NCBI RefSeq assembly: GCF_902364025.1
Contig: NZ_CABJCG010000024.1
Coordinates: 51,446-93,059 of the forward strand
Direction of reading: 5' to 3'
Origin: Enterocloster lavalensis
Lineage (GTDB): Bacteria; Bacillota; Clostridia; Lachnospirales; Lachnospiraceae
Length of the DNA: 41,614 nt
The stretch's first letter is position 1. Each line of letters opens with the position of its first letter. Positions 24,357 through 33,635 of the stretch are shown piece after piece. The notes beneath the pieces were generated by a model. It was given only the letters and a program-made list of their open reading frames with translations. It searched no databases and was not told where the DNA came from. The position numbers were made by a program, and so were the translations under genes.

Positions 24357-26639
24357 ATGACAGACAGACGAAAAAAGAGACTTCCCTTACAAACCGTATA
24401 TTACACCTCCTTTCTGGGCCTGGTGGTGGTGCCCATCGTGGTGGTGCTGATCATCTCGCTGACGGTCTTAAACCAGGTATTCAGCACCCAGGCTGTGGAG
24501 AATATCAACCGGGCCCAGGAGGCCGTGGCCTCGGAGCTGGAATCCGACATCGAGCAGATTTCCATGCGCCTGTCCCACATGGTCTACGCCAACGACAACG
24601 AGCTGCTCTCCATCGCCGCGGCGGTGGACACGGAGGACGCGGACAGCCGCTATGAAAACCAGCAGCGGCTGAACGAGGCGGCCAGCTACGCCACGGAGCC
24701 GGTGAAGGACATCGTGGCCGTGGCATTTTATATGAAGGACGACAGCAAAATCTTTTTTAAAAATGAAATCCTGCTGCCTCTGGAGGAGATGCGCCGGGAA
24801 AAATGGTATCAGACCGCGGTGGCGGGGCCGGACCGGGTGGTGGTCGGCAGCTACGATACCAACGATACCAGGCTCTACTCCGGCGGCACGCGGGACTCCT
24901 TTGTGCTGGTGGCGGCCCTGAGCCCTGACGTGCGCCTGGACCGCTCCGAGAAAATCGAGACCGTGACCTTCTTCCAGGCCACCGGGGCCTCCGACAAGAT
25001 CAAGTCCTACAATACGGGTTATGGCCAGAAGAAAAATAAGATCGGCTACACCCGAATCGTGGATGGGTCGGGAAATGTGGTCTACCAGCCGGAGGGGATT
25101 CCGGACGGAGCCATGGTGGAGAAGGGCCACACCCGGGTGCTTACGCCCCTGGCGGTCTACGGGAACGACTGGTATGTGGAGAGCTATGTGCGCACCGCGG
25201 ACCTCACCTCCGACTACTGGAGCGTGGCCGGGCTTTTGCTGCTGGCCACAACGGTGGTGCTCACGCTGTTCACCGTGTTCTCCCGGTATTTCCTCAAACG
25301 GATCATTCAGCCGGTACAGCAGATGAGCCGTGGACTGCGCCAGGTGGAGGAGGGAGTGCTGGACGTCCATCTGACGCCGGCCGGGCAGTACGAGGTTCGG
25401 GCCATGATCCATTCCTTCAACGCCATGGTGCGCAGGCTGAAGGCTTTGATCGCGGACTACGAGGAGCGGGTGAGACAGGGAGCCAAGACCATGCCGGACT
25501 ATCTGCACGCCCTGGTGCGCGGCGAGATAAGCCCCGGCGAGGTCCGGTCTCAGGCGGCGGAATTTTTCTCCGAACGCTACCTGCTGATGGTTGTGACCGT
25601 GGGAAAATGCGAGGCCAGGGAGGGAGCAGCCTCCCGCCTGCCCGTAGAGCTGGCCCAGGGCTTTGACACCATCCCGCGATTCGCCTCCCGCTGTACGCTG
25701 GCCGCGCTCACGCCGTATTGTTTTCTGGTGTATTACCGGATCCGGGAGGAGGATTTTTCCGGCGCGCTCCACGATCTGGTGCGGGATATGAAGCGCTTCG
25801 CAAAGTCCAAAACAGGCGCGGAGCTTTCGTTCTGCCTCGGCCGCGCGCAGTCGGACTGCCTGCAATTTGCAGAGCAGCTGGAGGAGGTTATGGACCTGCA
25901 TGACCTGTACATGCTGAAAGGCGAGGGGAGCGTGCTGGATTTCAACCAGTGCTTTGACCAATGCGGGCAGATTGCGCGCCTCGCCCCCGAGTTCGCAGCC
26001 CTTGCGGCCGCCCTTTACATTGCGGATGAAAAAACGATTTCCCAGGAAAAGGAAATTCTTTTCCGCCAGTTCCAGTCCCTGGACATGGAGGAGGCGGGCA
26101 ACCGGGTTTTGGCCGTGATTCTGGCCACAGCCCGGCAGTTCTCCGGGGCAAATGCCGACTTTTTTGAGATTTTCGGGGAGAAGATCGACTACTTTGAGAA
26201 GATCGGCCGCATCAGCGACGGGCGCAGCCTCAGGCTGTGGGTGACCAATTACTGCTCCTGGGTGGCGGATTACAGCCGTGGACGGCTGGACGTGTCCCGG
26301 GCCGACGCGGTCACGCGGGCCAAGCACTATGTGATTGAGCACTACCAGAATCCCTCCCTGACCCTGAAGGAGGTGGCAGACTATGTGGACTTAAGCGAGA
26401 AATATTTCACCACCAAATTCACCAAGGAGTGCGGGGAGACGTTTCTGTCCTACCTGACCGGCCTGCGCATCCAGAAGGCCAAAGAGCTGATCAAGACCAC
26501 CACCTTCAAAATGTACGAGATCGCGGAGATGGTGGGCTACAACAACCCGGAGCATTTCAACCGCACCTTCCGCAAGCTGACGGGCATGAGCCCGGCTCAG
26601 TACCGGAAAGCGCCGGTGGAGGAAGAGAGAGGAGATTAG
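24357..26639 (+). CDS. Membrane-anchored AraC-family regulator with extracellular sensor and HAMP
   Basis: The protein has 760 residues. TM1 (about 15-40, FLGLVVVPIVVVLIISLTVL) and TM2 (about 286-310) flank an extracellular cache-like sensor. A HAMP segment follows (RIIQPVQQMSRGLRQVEEG). A central cytoplasmic region follows, then a C-terminal AraC HTH pair (about 655-755) with DLSEKYFTTKFTKECGETF and the second-helix signature AEMVGYNNPEHFNRTFRKLTGMSPAQYR. This YesN-like architecture is common upstream of CUT1 sugar importers in Clostridia. It likely senses an external sugar or its binding protein and activates the importer and lacLM downstream. The start is ATG 24357 with a weak GGGTGGAT before it. 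Confidence 0.9.
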   Translation: MTDRRKKRLPLQTVYYTSFLGLVVVPIVVVLIISLTVLNQVFSTQAVENINRAQEAVASELESDIEQISMRLSHMVYANDNELLSIAAAVDTEDADSRYENQQRLNEAASYATEPVKDIVAVAFYMKDDSKIFFKNEILLPLEEMRREKWYQTAVAGPDRVVVGSYDTNDTRLYSGGTRDSFVLVAALSPDVRLDRSEKIETVTFFQATGASDKIKSYNTGYGQKKNKIGYTRIVDGSGNVVYQPEGIPDGAMVEKGHTRVLTPLAVYGNDWYVESYVRTADLTSDYWSVAGLLLLATTVVLTLFTVFSRYFLKRIIQPVQQMSRGLRQVEEGVLDVHLTPAGQYEVRAMIHSFNAMVRRLKALIADYEERVRQGAKTMPDYLHALVRGEISPGEVRSQAAEFFSERYLLMVVTVGKCEAREGAASRLPVELAQGFDTIPRFASRCTLAALTPYCFLVYYRIREEDFSGALHDLVRDMKRFAKSKTGAELSFCLGRAQSDCLQFAEQLEEVMDLHDLYMLKGEGSVLDFNQCFDQCGQIARLAPEFAALAAALYIADEKTISQEKEILFRQFQSLDMEEAGNRVLAVILATARQFSGANADFFEIFGEKIDYFEKIGRISDGRSLRLWVTNYCSWVADYSRGRLDVSRADAVTRAKHYVIEHYQNPSLTLKEVADYVDLSEKYFTTKFTKECGETFLSYLTGLRIQKAKELIKTTTFKMYEIAEMVGYNNPEHFNRTFRKLTGMSPAQYRKAPVEEERGD

Positions 26640-26642
26640 ACT

Positions 26643-27023
26643 GTGAAGCTGGAGAAAATACATCATGTTGCGATTATCGCGTCGGATTATGAGGCGTCGA
26701 GACGTTTTTACACGGAGGTTTTAGGGCTTCCGGTGATCCGGGAGAACTACCGGCCGGAGCGGGGGGATTACAAGGTGGACTTGAAGCTGGGGGACTGTGA
26801 GCTGGAGCTCTTCTGCGTTTCCGGAGCGCCAGAGCGGCCCTCTTACCCGGAGGCCCGCGGGCTGCGGCACCTGGCGTTTCAGGTGGAGGAGATCGAGAAG
26901 GTGATTGAGGAGCTGGAGGCGAAGGGCGTGGAGGTGGAGCCGGTGCGGATCGACGCGTTTACCGGGAAGAAGATGACGTTTTTCAGGGACCCGGACGGGC
27001 TGCCGCTGGAACTGCATGAGTAG
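26643..27023 (+). CDS. Glyoxalase/VOC-fold protein (GloA2/SMU-type)
   Basis: The protein has 126 residues, one VOC domain. The paired beta-alpha-beta-beta-beta modules supply the metal ligands His in KIHHVAII, Glu in CELELFC, His in GLRHLAFQVEEI and Glu in GLPLELHE, the usual quartet of metal-dependent lyases or isomerases. The start is GTG 26643, with AGAGGAG 8 nt upstream and just 3 nt after the AraC stop, so the two are co-transcribed. It may detoxify methylglyoxal arising from sugar metabolism or be an epimerase-like enzyme; the substrate is not clear. Confidence 0.85.
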   Translation: MKLEKIHHVAIIASDYEASRRFYTEVLGLPVIRENYRPERGDYKVDLKLGDCELELFCVSGAPERPSYPEARGLRHLAFQVEEIEKVIEELEAKGVEVEPVRIDAFTGKKMTFFRDPDGLPLELHE

Positions 27024-27194
27024 CTGAGCGGTGCGCCGCTGACCGTGAACAGACGTGCGGGAGAGATCGGGATATCCGGCACAAAAGGGGAAATCTGCAA
27101 AAAAACATACGAAATCACCAGTTTTTCTGACGAATGATCAAGTTTATAAATTCCCCAAATCTGAAAATAAGACAAGAAAAAAGAACAAAAAGCA

Positions 27195-27244
27195 TGGAAA
27201 GCGCTGGGAAAAGCCGCTATACTGGCCTCATCGATCCAATCGAT
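27195..27244 (+). promoter_or_regulatory. Probable promoter and ATCGAT inverted repeat of the sugar ABC operon
   Basis: TATACT (27218-27223) has a weak TGGAAA (27195-27200) 17 bp upstream. Just downstream lie ATCGAT boxes separated by 3 bp (ATCGAT-CCA-ATCGAT, 27230-27244). The 250-bp gap before the binding-protein gene is AT-rich and holds no other gene. A weak -35 would fit activation by the AraC regulator. Confidence 0.5.
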
Positions 27245-27271
27245 CAAAATTTTATATGGGAGGTTCAGAAA

Positions 27272-28651
27272 ATGAAAAAAAGATGGATTGCAGCGGCAAT
27301 GGCGTGCACGATGACAGCTTCCTTATTAGCAGGGTGTTCATCCGGTTCCGGTCAGACGGAGGCGGGTACACAGGCGGAGAGCGCAAAGACGGAGGCGGGA
27401 AGCGAGGCCGCGGGCGATACGGCGGCTGCCAAGAGCGAAGATCTCTCCGGCACGATTACCTTTACAATATGGGATAACAACTTAAACGATTTTATTGAAC
27501 AGAACGATATGGTGGGCAAGTTCCAGGAGACCTATCCCAACGCGGATATCGAGGTGGAGAAAATCAAGGACGACAGCGAGTATTGGAACGCCATGAAGAT
27601 GCGCGCTTCCGCCAACCAGCTCCCGGACGTGATGTTCAATAAGACCTTCACTCTCTCCCGGTTCAAGGATTATCTGGTGGATCTGTCCGACACGGAGGCG
27701 GCCAAAAACAATGAACTGGCGGCCGGGTATGCGGTGAACGGAAAGATTCTGGGAATCCCCATGACCTCCGGTTATGAGTACGTGTATTATTGGAAAGACA
27801 TGTTCCAGGAGGCAGGGGTGGAAGTGCCCACGACCTGGCCGGAATTTGTGGAAGTGGCGAAAAAACTTCAGGACTATTATGGAAAAGACAACCCTGACTT
27901 CATGGCGATTGCCTGTGGATTAAAGGACGAGTGGCCGGACTACCCGTTTATGGAGTTCATGCCCGCTCTGGAGTCCGGAAACGGACAGAACTGGAATTCC
28001 ATGGCCACCCAGGATGCGCCCTTTGCCGAGGGAACGGACATCAACAAGGCCTATCATAAGGTAAATGAGCTGTTTACCTCCGGCGCTTTAGGCAAGGATC
28101 CCCTGGGACTGAGCAAGGATCAGGTGACAACCCTCTTCTCCGCCAAGGAAGCTGCGATCACCGCACTGGGCGACTGGGGACTTCAGGACATCCAGTCCGG
28201 CGCTGAGGACACATCCCAGCTTGGCACCTTCTACCTGCCCACCAGAGACAGCGAGTCCGACCCCTACAACGTGATCGTTCAGGGCGATTCCTTCATGGGC
28301 GTGACCACTCACTCCCAGAATCCTGAGCTGGCCAAGGCATTTGTGGAGTGGTTCTACTCCGACGCCTGGTATCCGGAATATATCAACTATGTTTCCAGCT
28401 CCTCCTCCATGACCAATTTCCCCAAGGAGAAGGATCCGATTCTGGCCCAGGCCGACGAACTGTGCCCCGACATGAACCTGGTAATGTATGACGGCGGCGG
28501 AGACGACTTTACGGCGATCCAGAATGAGACCAGTTTTGACTACAAGAAGCTGGGCGCTCAGATGCTGACCAACGGATTCGACCTGCAGAAGACCCTGGAT
28601 GAGCTGAACACCAAGTGGGCGGCTGCCAGACAGAAGCTGGGAATCCAGTAA
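27272..28651 (+). CDS. Sugar ABC transporter substrate-binding lipoprotein (CUT1)
   Basis: The protein has 459 residues. The signal peptide MKKRWIAAAMACTMTASLLAGC ends in the lipobox LAGC. A Gly/Ser/Glu-rich linker leads into a family-1 solute-binding fold (GTITFTIWDNNLNDFI; FNKTFTLSRFKDYLVDL; TSGYEYVYYWKDMFQEAGVEVPTTW). It binds a sugar outside the cell and hands it to the two permeases downstream. ATG 27272 has GGGAGGT 7 nt upstream; the frame is open upstream to 27134, but that is promoter. The nearby beta-galactosidase genes suggest a galactoside. No ATPase gene is in the cluster; a shared MsmK-type ATPase elsewhere is usual. Confidence 0.92.
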   Translation: MKKRWIAAAMACTMTASLLAGCSSGSGQTEAGTQAESAKTEAGSEAAGDTAAAKSEDLSGTITFTIWDNNLNDFIEQNDMVGKFQETYPNADIEVEKIKDDSEYWNAMKMRASANQLPDVMFNKTFTLSRFKDYLVDLSDTEAAKNNELAAGYAVNGKILGIPMTSGYEYVYYWKDMFQEAGVEVPTTWPEFVEVAKKLQDYYGKDNPDFMAIACGLKDEWPDYPFMEFMPALESGNGQNWNSMATQDAPFAEGTDINKAYHKVNELFTSGALGKDPLGLSKDQVTTLFSAKEAAITALGDWGLQDIQSGAEDTSQLGTFYLPTRDSESDPYNVIVQGDSFMGVTTHSQNPELAKAFVEWFYSDAWYPEYINYVSSSSSMTNFPKEKDPILAQADELCPDMNLVMYDGGGDDFTAIQNETSFDYKKLGAQMLTNGFDLQKTLDELNTKWAAARQKLGIQ

Positions 28652-28675
28652 AAGCAACGTCAAAACATAAAAGAA

Positions 28676-28697
28676 GAGCTGCCGGAAACGGCAGCTC
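28676..28697 (+). terminator. Intercistronic hairpin between binding protein and permease genes
   Basis: GAGCTGCCG-GAAA-CGGCAGCTC is a perfect 9-bp stem with a GAAA tetraloop. It is followed by CCGCTTTATA, not a T-run, so it more likely protects the binding-protein mRNA or attenuates partly than terminates fully. Confidence 0.65.
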
Positions 28698-28722
28698 CCG
28701 CTTTATAGAGAGGGAGTTGGAT

Positions 28723-29613
28723 GTGAGTACACTTTCAAAAAAACGGACGCATTTTATCATTCTGTCGCTGGTGATCCCCATGGCGCTGCTGATCGGCTTT
28801 GTGGTGGTCCCGGCCGTGGACCTGATCCGCATGAGCTTTACCGACTGGGACGGGCTGGCGAGCAGCAGTAAATTTATTGGACTGGAAAATTATGTAAGAA
28901 TGTTTCAAAACCCGGACCTTTGGCTGTCCTTGAAAAACAACGCGGTGTATTTCTTCGTGCATCTGCTGATGATTCCGGTGGAGCTGGCCTTCGCGGTGCT
29001 GCTCACCAGCAAGCTTCGGGCTGCGAAGTTTTACAAAACCATGGTGTTCATGCCTTACATCATCAACGGCGTGGCCATTTCCTATGCGTTTTCTTACTTT
29101 TTCTCACCCATCAACGGCGCCTTTGACGCGATTTTAGGAGCGGCGCACCTGGATTTTCTGGTCCGCAACTGGCTGTCCGACGAGCGGATCGTAAACTTCG
29201 TGCTGGCCAGCGTCTCGCTGTGGCGTTTCTCCGGCTACCACGTGATCCTGTTTATGGCAGCGCTTCAGTCCCTGCCCCAGGATGTGGAGGAAGCGGCGCG
29301 GGTGGACGGCGCGGGAGCCTGGCATCTGTTCAAATACATCCAGGTCCCGGCCATCATGCTGATGGTGGACTTCGTACTCTTTGACAACATCCGCGGCGCG
29401 CTCCAGGTGTTCGACATTCCCTTTGTCATGACCTCGGGCGGCCCCGGCTACGCTTCCAGCACCTTCACACTGTACACCATCAACACGGCATTCACCTACA
29501 GCAACTTCGGTCTGGCCTCCACCATGGCGGTGGCGATCATGGTGCTGATCGTGCTCATTTACCTGATCCAGAACAAGATCATTCACGGAATCATACTGAA
29601 AGGACGGGAGTAA
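28723..29613 (+). CDS. Sugar ABC transporter permease, MalF/UgpA type
   Basis: The protein has 296 residues with six TM helices (first FIILSLVIPMALLIGFVVV). The ATPase-contact EAA loop reads VEEAARVDGAGAWHLFKYIQVP. The start is GTG 28723, with AGGGAG (28711-28716) 6 nt upstream; the frame reads open further up through the hairpin but is not translated. It forms the membrane channel with the next gene, 7 nt downstream. Confidence 0.92.
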   Translation: MSTLSKKRTHFIILSLVIPMALLIGFVVVPAVDLIRMSFTDWDGLASSSKFIGLENYVRMFQNPDLWLSLKNNAVYFFVHLLMIPVELAFAVLLTSKLRAAKFYKTMVFMPYIINGVAISYAFSYFFSPINGAFDAILGAAHLDFLVRNWLSDERIVNFVLASVSLWRFSGYHVILFMAALQSLPQDVEEAARVDGAGAWHLFKYIQVPAIMLMVDFVLFDNIRGALQVFDIPFVMTSGGPGYASSTFTLYTINTAFTYSNFGLASTMAVAIMVLIVLIYLIQNKIIHGIILKGRE

Positions 29614-29620
29614 GCGGATT

Positions 29621-30454
29621 ATGAAAAAGAAGACGATGGCGCAGATTCTGAAACAGATCATCTGCCTGTGTATGGTGGCCGTGGTGATGGCGCCCATTCT
29701 GCTGACGCTGTTCGCGGCGCTGAAAAACAAGGTGGATATGGTGAAAACCTCCCCCTTAAGCCTCCCGGCCCTGGACCGGCTGACCTTTGACAATTTCCAA
29801 AAAGTGTTCTCCAACAAATATCTGATGGTGGGCTTCAAAAATACCGGCATCATCCTGGTGGTGTCCCTGATTTTCAACGTGCTCTTCGGCACCATGACGG
29901 CGTTTATCATCGAGCGGTTCAATTTCCGCGGGAAAAAGATCATCATCGCCCTGTTTTTCATCGGCATGCTGATCCCCTCCTTTGTGACGGAGATCGCCAG
30001 ATTCAAAATTATCAACGGGCTTCACCTTTACAATACCCTGGGCGCGCCCATTGTGATCTACGTGGCCTCGGACCTGATGCAGCTCTACATCTACCGGCAG
30101 TTTATTTCCACCCTGCCCGTGTCCCTGGACGAGTCGGCGCTGCTGGACGGCTGCTCTTACTTCGGCCTGTTTACGCGGATTATTTTCCCGCTGTTGGCTC
30201 CGGCAACGGCTACGGTCTGCATTATCAAGGCCATCAACATTATCAACGACATGTACATTCCCTATCTGTACATGCCGAAAAACAAACTTCGGACCCTGAC
30301 CACCTTCCTGATGGACTATTCCAACGCCCAGAAGGGATCCTGGCAGACGCTGGCGGCCGGAATCATTATCATCATGCTGCCCACGGTCCTGATCTATCTG
30401 TTTTTCCAGAAATACATCCTGGCCGGAGTGGCGGCCGGAGCTGTGAAGGAATAG
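29621..30454 (+). CDS. Sugar ABC transporter permease, MalG/UgpE type
   Basis: The protein has 277 residues with six TM helices. Its EAA loop reads LDESALLDGCSYFGLFTRIIFP. It pairs with the MalF-like permease. It starts 7 nt after that gene, with a GGGAG site about 10 nt upstream, and ends 15 nt before lacL, so import and hydrolysis are one operon. Confidence 0.92.
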   Translation: MKKKTMAQILKQIICLCMVAVVMAPILLTLFAALKNKVDMVKTSPLSLPALDRLTFDNFQKVFSNKYLMVGFKNTGIILVVSLIFNVLFGTMTAFIIERFNFRGKKIIIALFFIGMLIPSFVTEIARFKIINGLHLYNTLGAPIVIYVASDLMQLYIYRQFISTLPVSLDESALLDGCSYFGLFTRIIFPLLAPATATVCIIKAINIINDMYIPYLYMPKNKLRTLTTFLMDYSNAQKGSWQTLAAGIIIIMLPTVLIYLFFQKYILAGVAAGAVKE

Positions 30455-30469
30455 CGAGGAGGAATGTTT

Positions 30470-32395
30470 ATGCAGGCAGATATCAGATGGCTGGACGACC
30501 CGCAGGTATTTGCGGTAAACCGGCTCCCGGCTCACTCGGACCATCGGTTTTACGGCTCAATGGAGGATTGCCGCCGGAAAACATGCGGACTGACCCAGTC
30601 CCTGAACGGAACCTGGCGCTTTCAGTGGTCGAAAAGCGCCGGGACCTGTCCGGCGGAATTTTACCGGGAGGACTTTGATACCACGGGTTTTGAGTCCATC
30701 CAGGTTCCGGGGCATATGGAGCTGGCAGGTTACGACCGGATTCACTACATCAATACCATGTACCCCTGGGAGGGTCACCTTTACCGGCGGCCCGCCTGGT
30801 CCCTGCCGGGAGCCGGAGGGGAGGCCATGGAGGGGCAGTTTTCCAAAGCGGAGTACAACCCGGTGGGTTCCTACATCCGGGAGTTTGAGCTGGATGAGGG
30901 CCTGAAGGGAAAGCGGGTCTGCATTTCCTTTGAAGGCGTGGAGCAGGCTCTCTTCCTGTGGCTCAACGGACAGTTCGTCGGGTATGCGGAGGACAGCTTC
31001 ACCCCATCGGACTTTGACTTAACCCCCTATATCCGGGACGGGAAAAATGTGCTGGCCGCCCAGGTGCACAAGCGCTCCACCGCGGCCTACCTGGAGGACC
31101 AGGACTTTTTCCGGTTCTCCGGCATTTTCCGGGATGTGACATTGTACGCCAAGCTGGAGGTCCATGTGGAGGACATGTGGGCCAGGGCGGAGGTGGCGGA
31201 GGACTGCCGGAGGGGTTCATTTTCCCTGGACCTGCGGCTTTCCCGGGGAAATGATTCCAACCCGGATTCGGAGAACGGTGAATACCCTGGTTATTCAGTC
31301 CGCTGGTCGCTCTTTGACGGGGACGGCCGGGCGGTGGCGCGGGACGAGGCCCCTGCTGCGGGCAGCCTCCGGTTCGGCCCTGTGGCGGTGGAGGACGTGA
31401 GTCTGTGGGACCACCACCACCCGCGCCTGTACCACCTGGAAATCACGGTGCTGGGGCCGCACGGCTCCGAGGTGGAGGCGGTGCCCTACGACGTGGGTTT
31501 CCGGCGCATCGAGATCCGGGATCAGGTGATCCGCCTCAACGGCAAGCGACTGATCATCAACGGCGTGAACCGGCATGAGTGGAACGCCAGGACCGGCCGG
31601 GTCATCGGCATGGAGGACATGATCCGGGACATGGAGATTTTGAAGGCCAACCACATCAACAGCGTGCGCACCTGCCATTACCCGGATCAGATTCCCTGGT
31701 ATTACATGTGCGATTCCTGCGGAATCTACCTGATGGCGGAGACAAACCTGGAATCCCACGGCTCCTGGCAGAAAATGGGCGCGGTGGAGCCCAGCTGGAA
31801 CGTGCCGGGCAGCCTGCCCCAGTGGCGGGAGGCGGTGATGGATCGGGCCAGGTCCAACTTCGAGGTCTTTAAGAATCACACGTCCGTATTGTTCTGGTCC
31901 CTGGGAAATGAGTCCTACGCGGGGGATAACCTTCTGGCAATGCAGCGGTTTTTCAAGGAGGCCGATCCGGGAAGGCCGGTGCACTACGAGGGCGTTTTCC
32001 ACAACCGGGCCTATGAGGACGGGATTTCCGACATGGAGAGCCAGATGTACGCCCCGCCTGAGCGGGTGGAGGCCTACCTGAGAAACCGGCCGAAAAAGCC
32101 CTTTATTCTCTGCGAGTACATGCACGACATGGGTAATTCTCTGGGCGGCCTCAAGTCCTACATGGACCTGCTGGACCGCTACGAGATGTACCAGGGCGGC
32201 TATATCTGGGATTTTATCGATCAGGCGCTGTTTGTGAAGGATGAGGTTACCGGGCGGGAGGTGCTGCGCTATGGCGGCGACTTTGACGACCGGCCCTCGG
32301 ACTACGAGTTTTCCGGAAATGGGATCGTGTTTGCGGACCGGACTCCCAAGCCCGCGATGCAGGAGGTGAGGTATTATTATGGCTTGTACGACTGA
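30470..32395 (+). CDS. lacL: Beta-galactosidase large subunit (GH2, LacL-type)
   Basis: The protein has 641 residues: sugar-binding and immunoglobulin-like domains, then the TIM barrel with the acid/base Glu481 in WSLGNES and the nucleophile Glu549 in LCEYMHDMGNS. It ends after TPKPAMQEVRYYYGLYD, before the beta-sandwich domain of full LacZ. It has no signal peptide, so it hydrolyses imported beta-galactosides in the cytoplasm. ATG 30470 is preferred to ATG 30464, because GAGGAGG (30456-30462) is 7 nt from 30470. The missing C-terminal domain is encoded by the next gene, overlapping by 17 nt, as in the LacL/LacM enzymes of lactobacilli. Confidence 0.92.
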   Translation: MQADIRWLDDPQVFAVNRLPAHSDHRFYGSMEDCRRKTCGLTQSLNGTWRFQWSKSAGTCPAEFYREDFDTTGFESIQVPGHMELAGYDRIHYINTMYPWEGHLYRRPAWSLPGAGGEAMEGQFSKAEYNPVGSYIREFELDEGLKGKRVCISFEGVEQALFLWLNGQFVGYAEDSFTPSDFDLTPYIRDGKNVLAAQVHKRSTAAYLEDQDFFRFSGIFRDVTLYAKLEVHVEDMWARAEVAEDCRRGSFSLDLRLSRGNDSNPDSENGEYPGYSVRWSLFDGDGRAVARDEAPAAGSLRFGPVAVEDVSLWDHHHPRLYHLEITVLGPHGSEVEAVPYDVGFRRIEIRDQVIRLNGKRLIINGVNRHEWNARTGRVIGMEDMIRDMEILKANHINSVRTCHYPDQIPWYYMCDSCGIYLMAETNLESHGSWQKMGAVEPSWNVPGSLPQWREAVMDRARSNFEVFKNHTSVLFWSLGNESYAGDNLLAMQRFFKEADPGRPVHYEGVFHNRAYEDGISDMESQMYAPPERVEAYLRNRPKKPFILCEYMHDMGNSLGGLKSYMDLLDRYEMYQGGYIWDFIDQALFVKDEVTGREVLRYGGDFDDRPSDYEFSGNGIVFADRTPKPAMQEVRYYYGLYD

Positions 32396-33383
32396 ACATG
32401 GGCCAAAAACGATGCGGGTGGTCTACGGGGATGTGACCCTGGGACTTCACGGCGAGGGTTTTGACTATATTTTTTCCCACAGCGCGGGCGGCCCGGTGTC
32501 CATGGTACTGGACGGCCGGGAATGGCTGTACCGCGCGCCCAGGCCCACCTTCTGGCGGGCCACCACGGACAATGACAGAGGAAACGGCTTTTCTTTTACA
32601 TCTGCCATGTGGATGGGAGCCGATCTCTTTGTGGAGACAGTGGAAACGCGGGTATTTGCGGATGGACGGCGGGAGACGGCGGTGATTGCGCCGGATAACA
32701 ACCGGCATCGTGGGGATGTGCCCGCCTGCGAGGTGCGGGTGGAATACACCTACCGGACGCCCACCGTGCCAAGGACCACGGTGGACGTGGGTTACACTGT
32801 GAGTGCGGACGGCGCGGTGCGGGTGGACGTGCTCTACCATGGGGCCAAGGGGCTGCCGGAGCTGCCGGTGTTCGGACTGCGCTTTATCATGCCAACGGCG
32901 GCGGAAGGTTACGCCTATCAGGGGCTTTCCGGAGAAACCTACCCGGACCGCATGGCCGGTGGCGTGAGAGGATACTATGAGGTGAAGGGGCTTCCGGTGA
33001 CGCCCTACCTGGTTCCCCAGGACTGCGGCGTGCATATGGAGACAGAAGCCCTGACCGTGACCCGGAGGACGGTGCTGGCAAACGAGAGGGCGGGACAAAA
33101 GCCGTCTGTGACGGACGGAGAGCATGGCAGCGGGAGGTTTTCCATGAAATTTTCCATGGTGGACCGGCCATTTGCATTTTCCTGCCTGCCCTACACGGCA
33201 CTGGAGCTGGAGAGCGCCACCCATCTGGAGGAGCTGCCCCCGGTCAGACGGACGGTGGTGTGCATCCTGGGCGCGGTGCGCGGCGTGGGAGGAATCGACA
33301 GCTGGGGAAGCGATGTGGAGAAGGACTATCACATCGACGGGGAAATGGATATTGCATTTGCGTTTCGTTTGGAGCGGGCGTAG
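32379..33383 (+). CDS. lacM: Beta-galactosidase small subunit (LacM-type)
   Basis: The protein has 334 residues corresponding to the C-terminal beta-sandwich (Bgal small chain) of LacZ: FWRATTDNDRGNGFSF, YGLYLMP-less but GLRFIMPTAAEGYAYQGLSGETYPDR, and the loop FSMKFSMVDRPFAFSCLPYTALELESATH. In LacZ this domain supplies residues to the active site. It has its own AGGAGGTGA (32361-32369), 9 nt from ATG 32379, inside the end of lacL. Both subunits are needed for activity in known LacLM enzymes. Confidence 0.92.
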   Translation: MACTTEHGPKTMRVVYGDVTLGLHGEGFDYIFSHSAGGPVSMVLDGREWLYRAPRPTFWRATTDNDRGNGFSFTSAMWMGADLFVETVETRVFADGRRETAVIAPDNNRHRGDVPACEVRVEYTYRTPTVPRTTVDVGYTVSADGAVRVDVLYHGAKGLPELPVFGLRFIMPTAAEGYAYQGLSGETYPDRMAGGVRGYYEVKGLPVTPYLVPQDCGVHMETEALTVTRRTVLANERAGQKPSVTDGEHGSGRFSMKFSMVDRPFAFSCLPYTALELESATHLEELPPVRRTVVCILGAVRGVGGIDSWGSDVEKDYHIDGEMDIAFAFRLERA

Positions 33384-33397
33384 AAGATGTGGGAGAA

Positions 33398-33432
33398 CAG
33401 GGCCGGCGGAGAGATCCGCCGGCCCTGGTTTT
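33398..33432 (+). terminator. Terminator of the galactoside operon
   Basis: A perfect 13-bp stem, CAGGGCCGGCGGA (33398-33410) and TCCGCCGGCCCTG (33415-33427), with a GAGA loop and GTTTT after it. The 200 nt to the next gene hold a possible TATACT -10 (33582-33587) and no supported gene. Confidence 0.92.
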
Positions 33433-33635
33433 GTGGTGGCGGCTAGAATCGTTGGCCCCGGTTCTGAGGCGGCGGCGGGAATCACCGCTCCCGGCCATAA
33501 CGCCGCGGCTTCCCCGGAATCCGCCTCCAAAGCGACTGTGAAACTTAAAGAAAACGTAAGAAACGCCGGACATGAATACGCTATACTAGAAGAAAACGGA
33601 CCGGCTTGTCCGGCAGAAATCAGGAGGGAAATGCT

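Noticed and set aside
24468..26342. Minus-strand frame of 624 codons opposite the AraC regulator
   Set aside because: Shadow; the plus strand has TM, HAMP and AraC motifs in order.
30470..33383. Beta-galactosidase split read as a frameshifted lacZ pseudogene
   Set aside because: The second part has its own strong SD and ATG and the 17-nt overlap known from functional LacL/LacM pairs.
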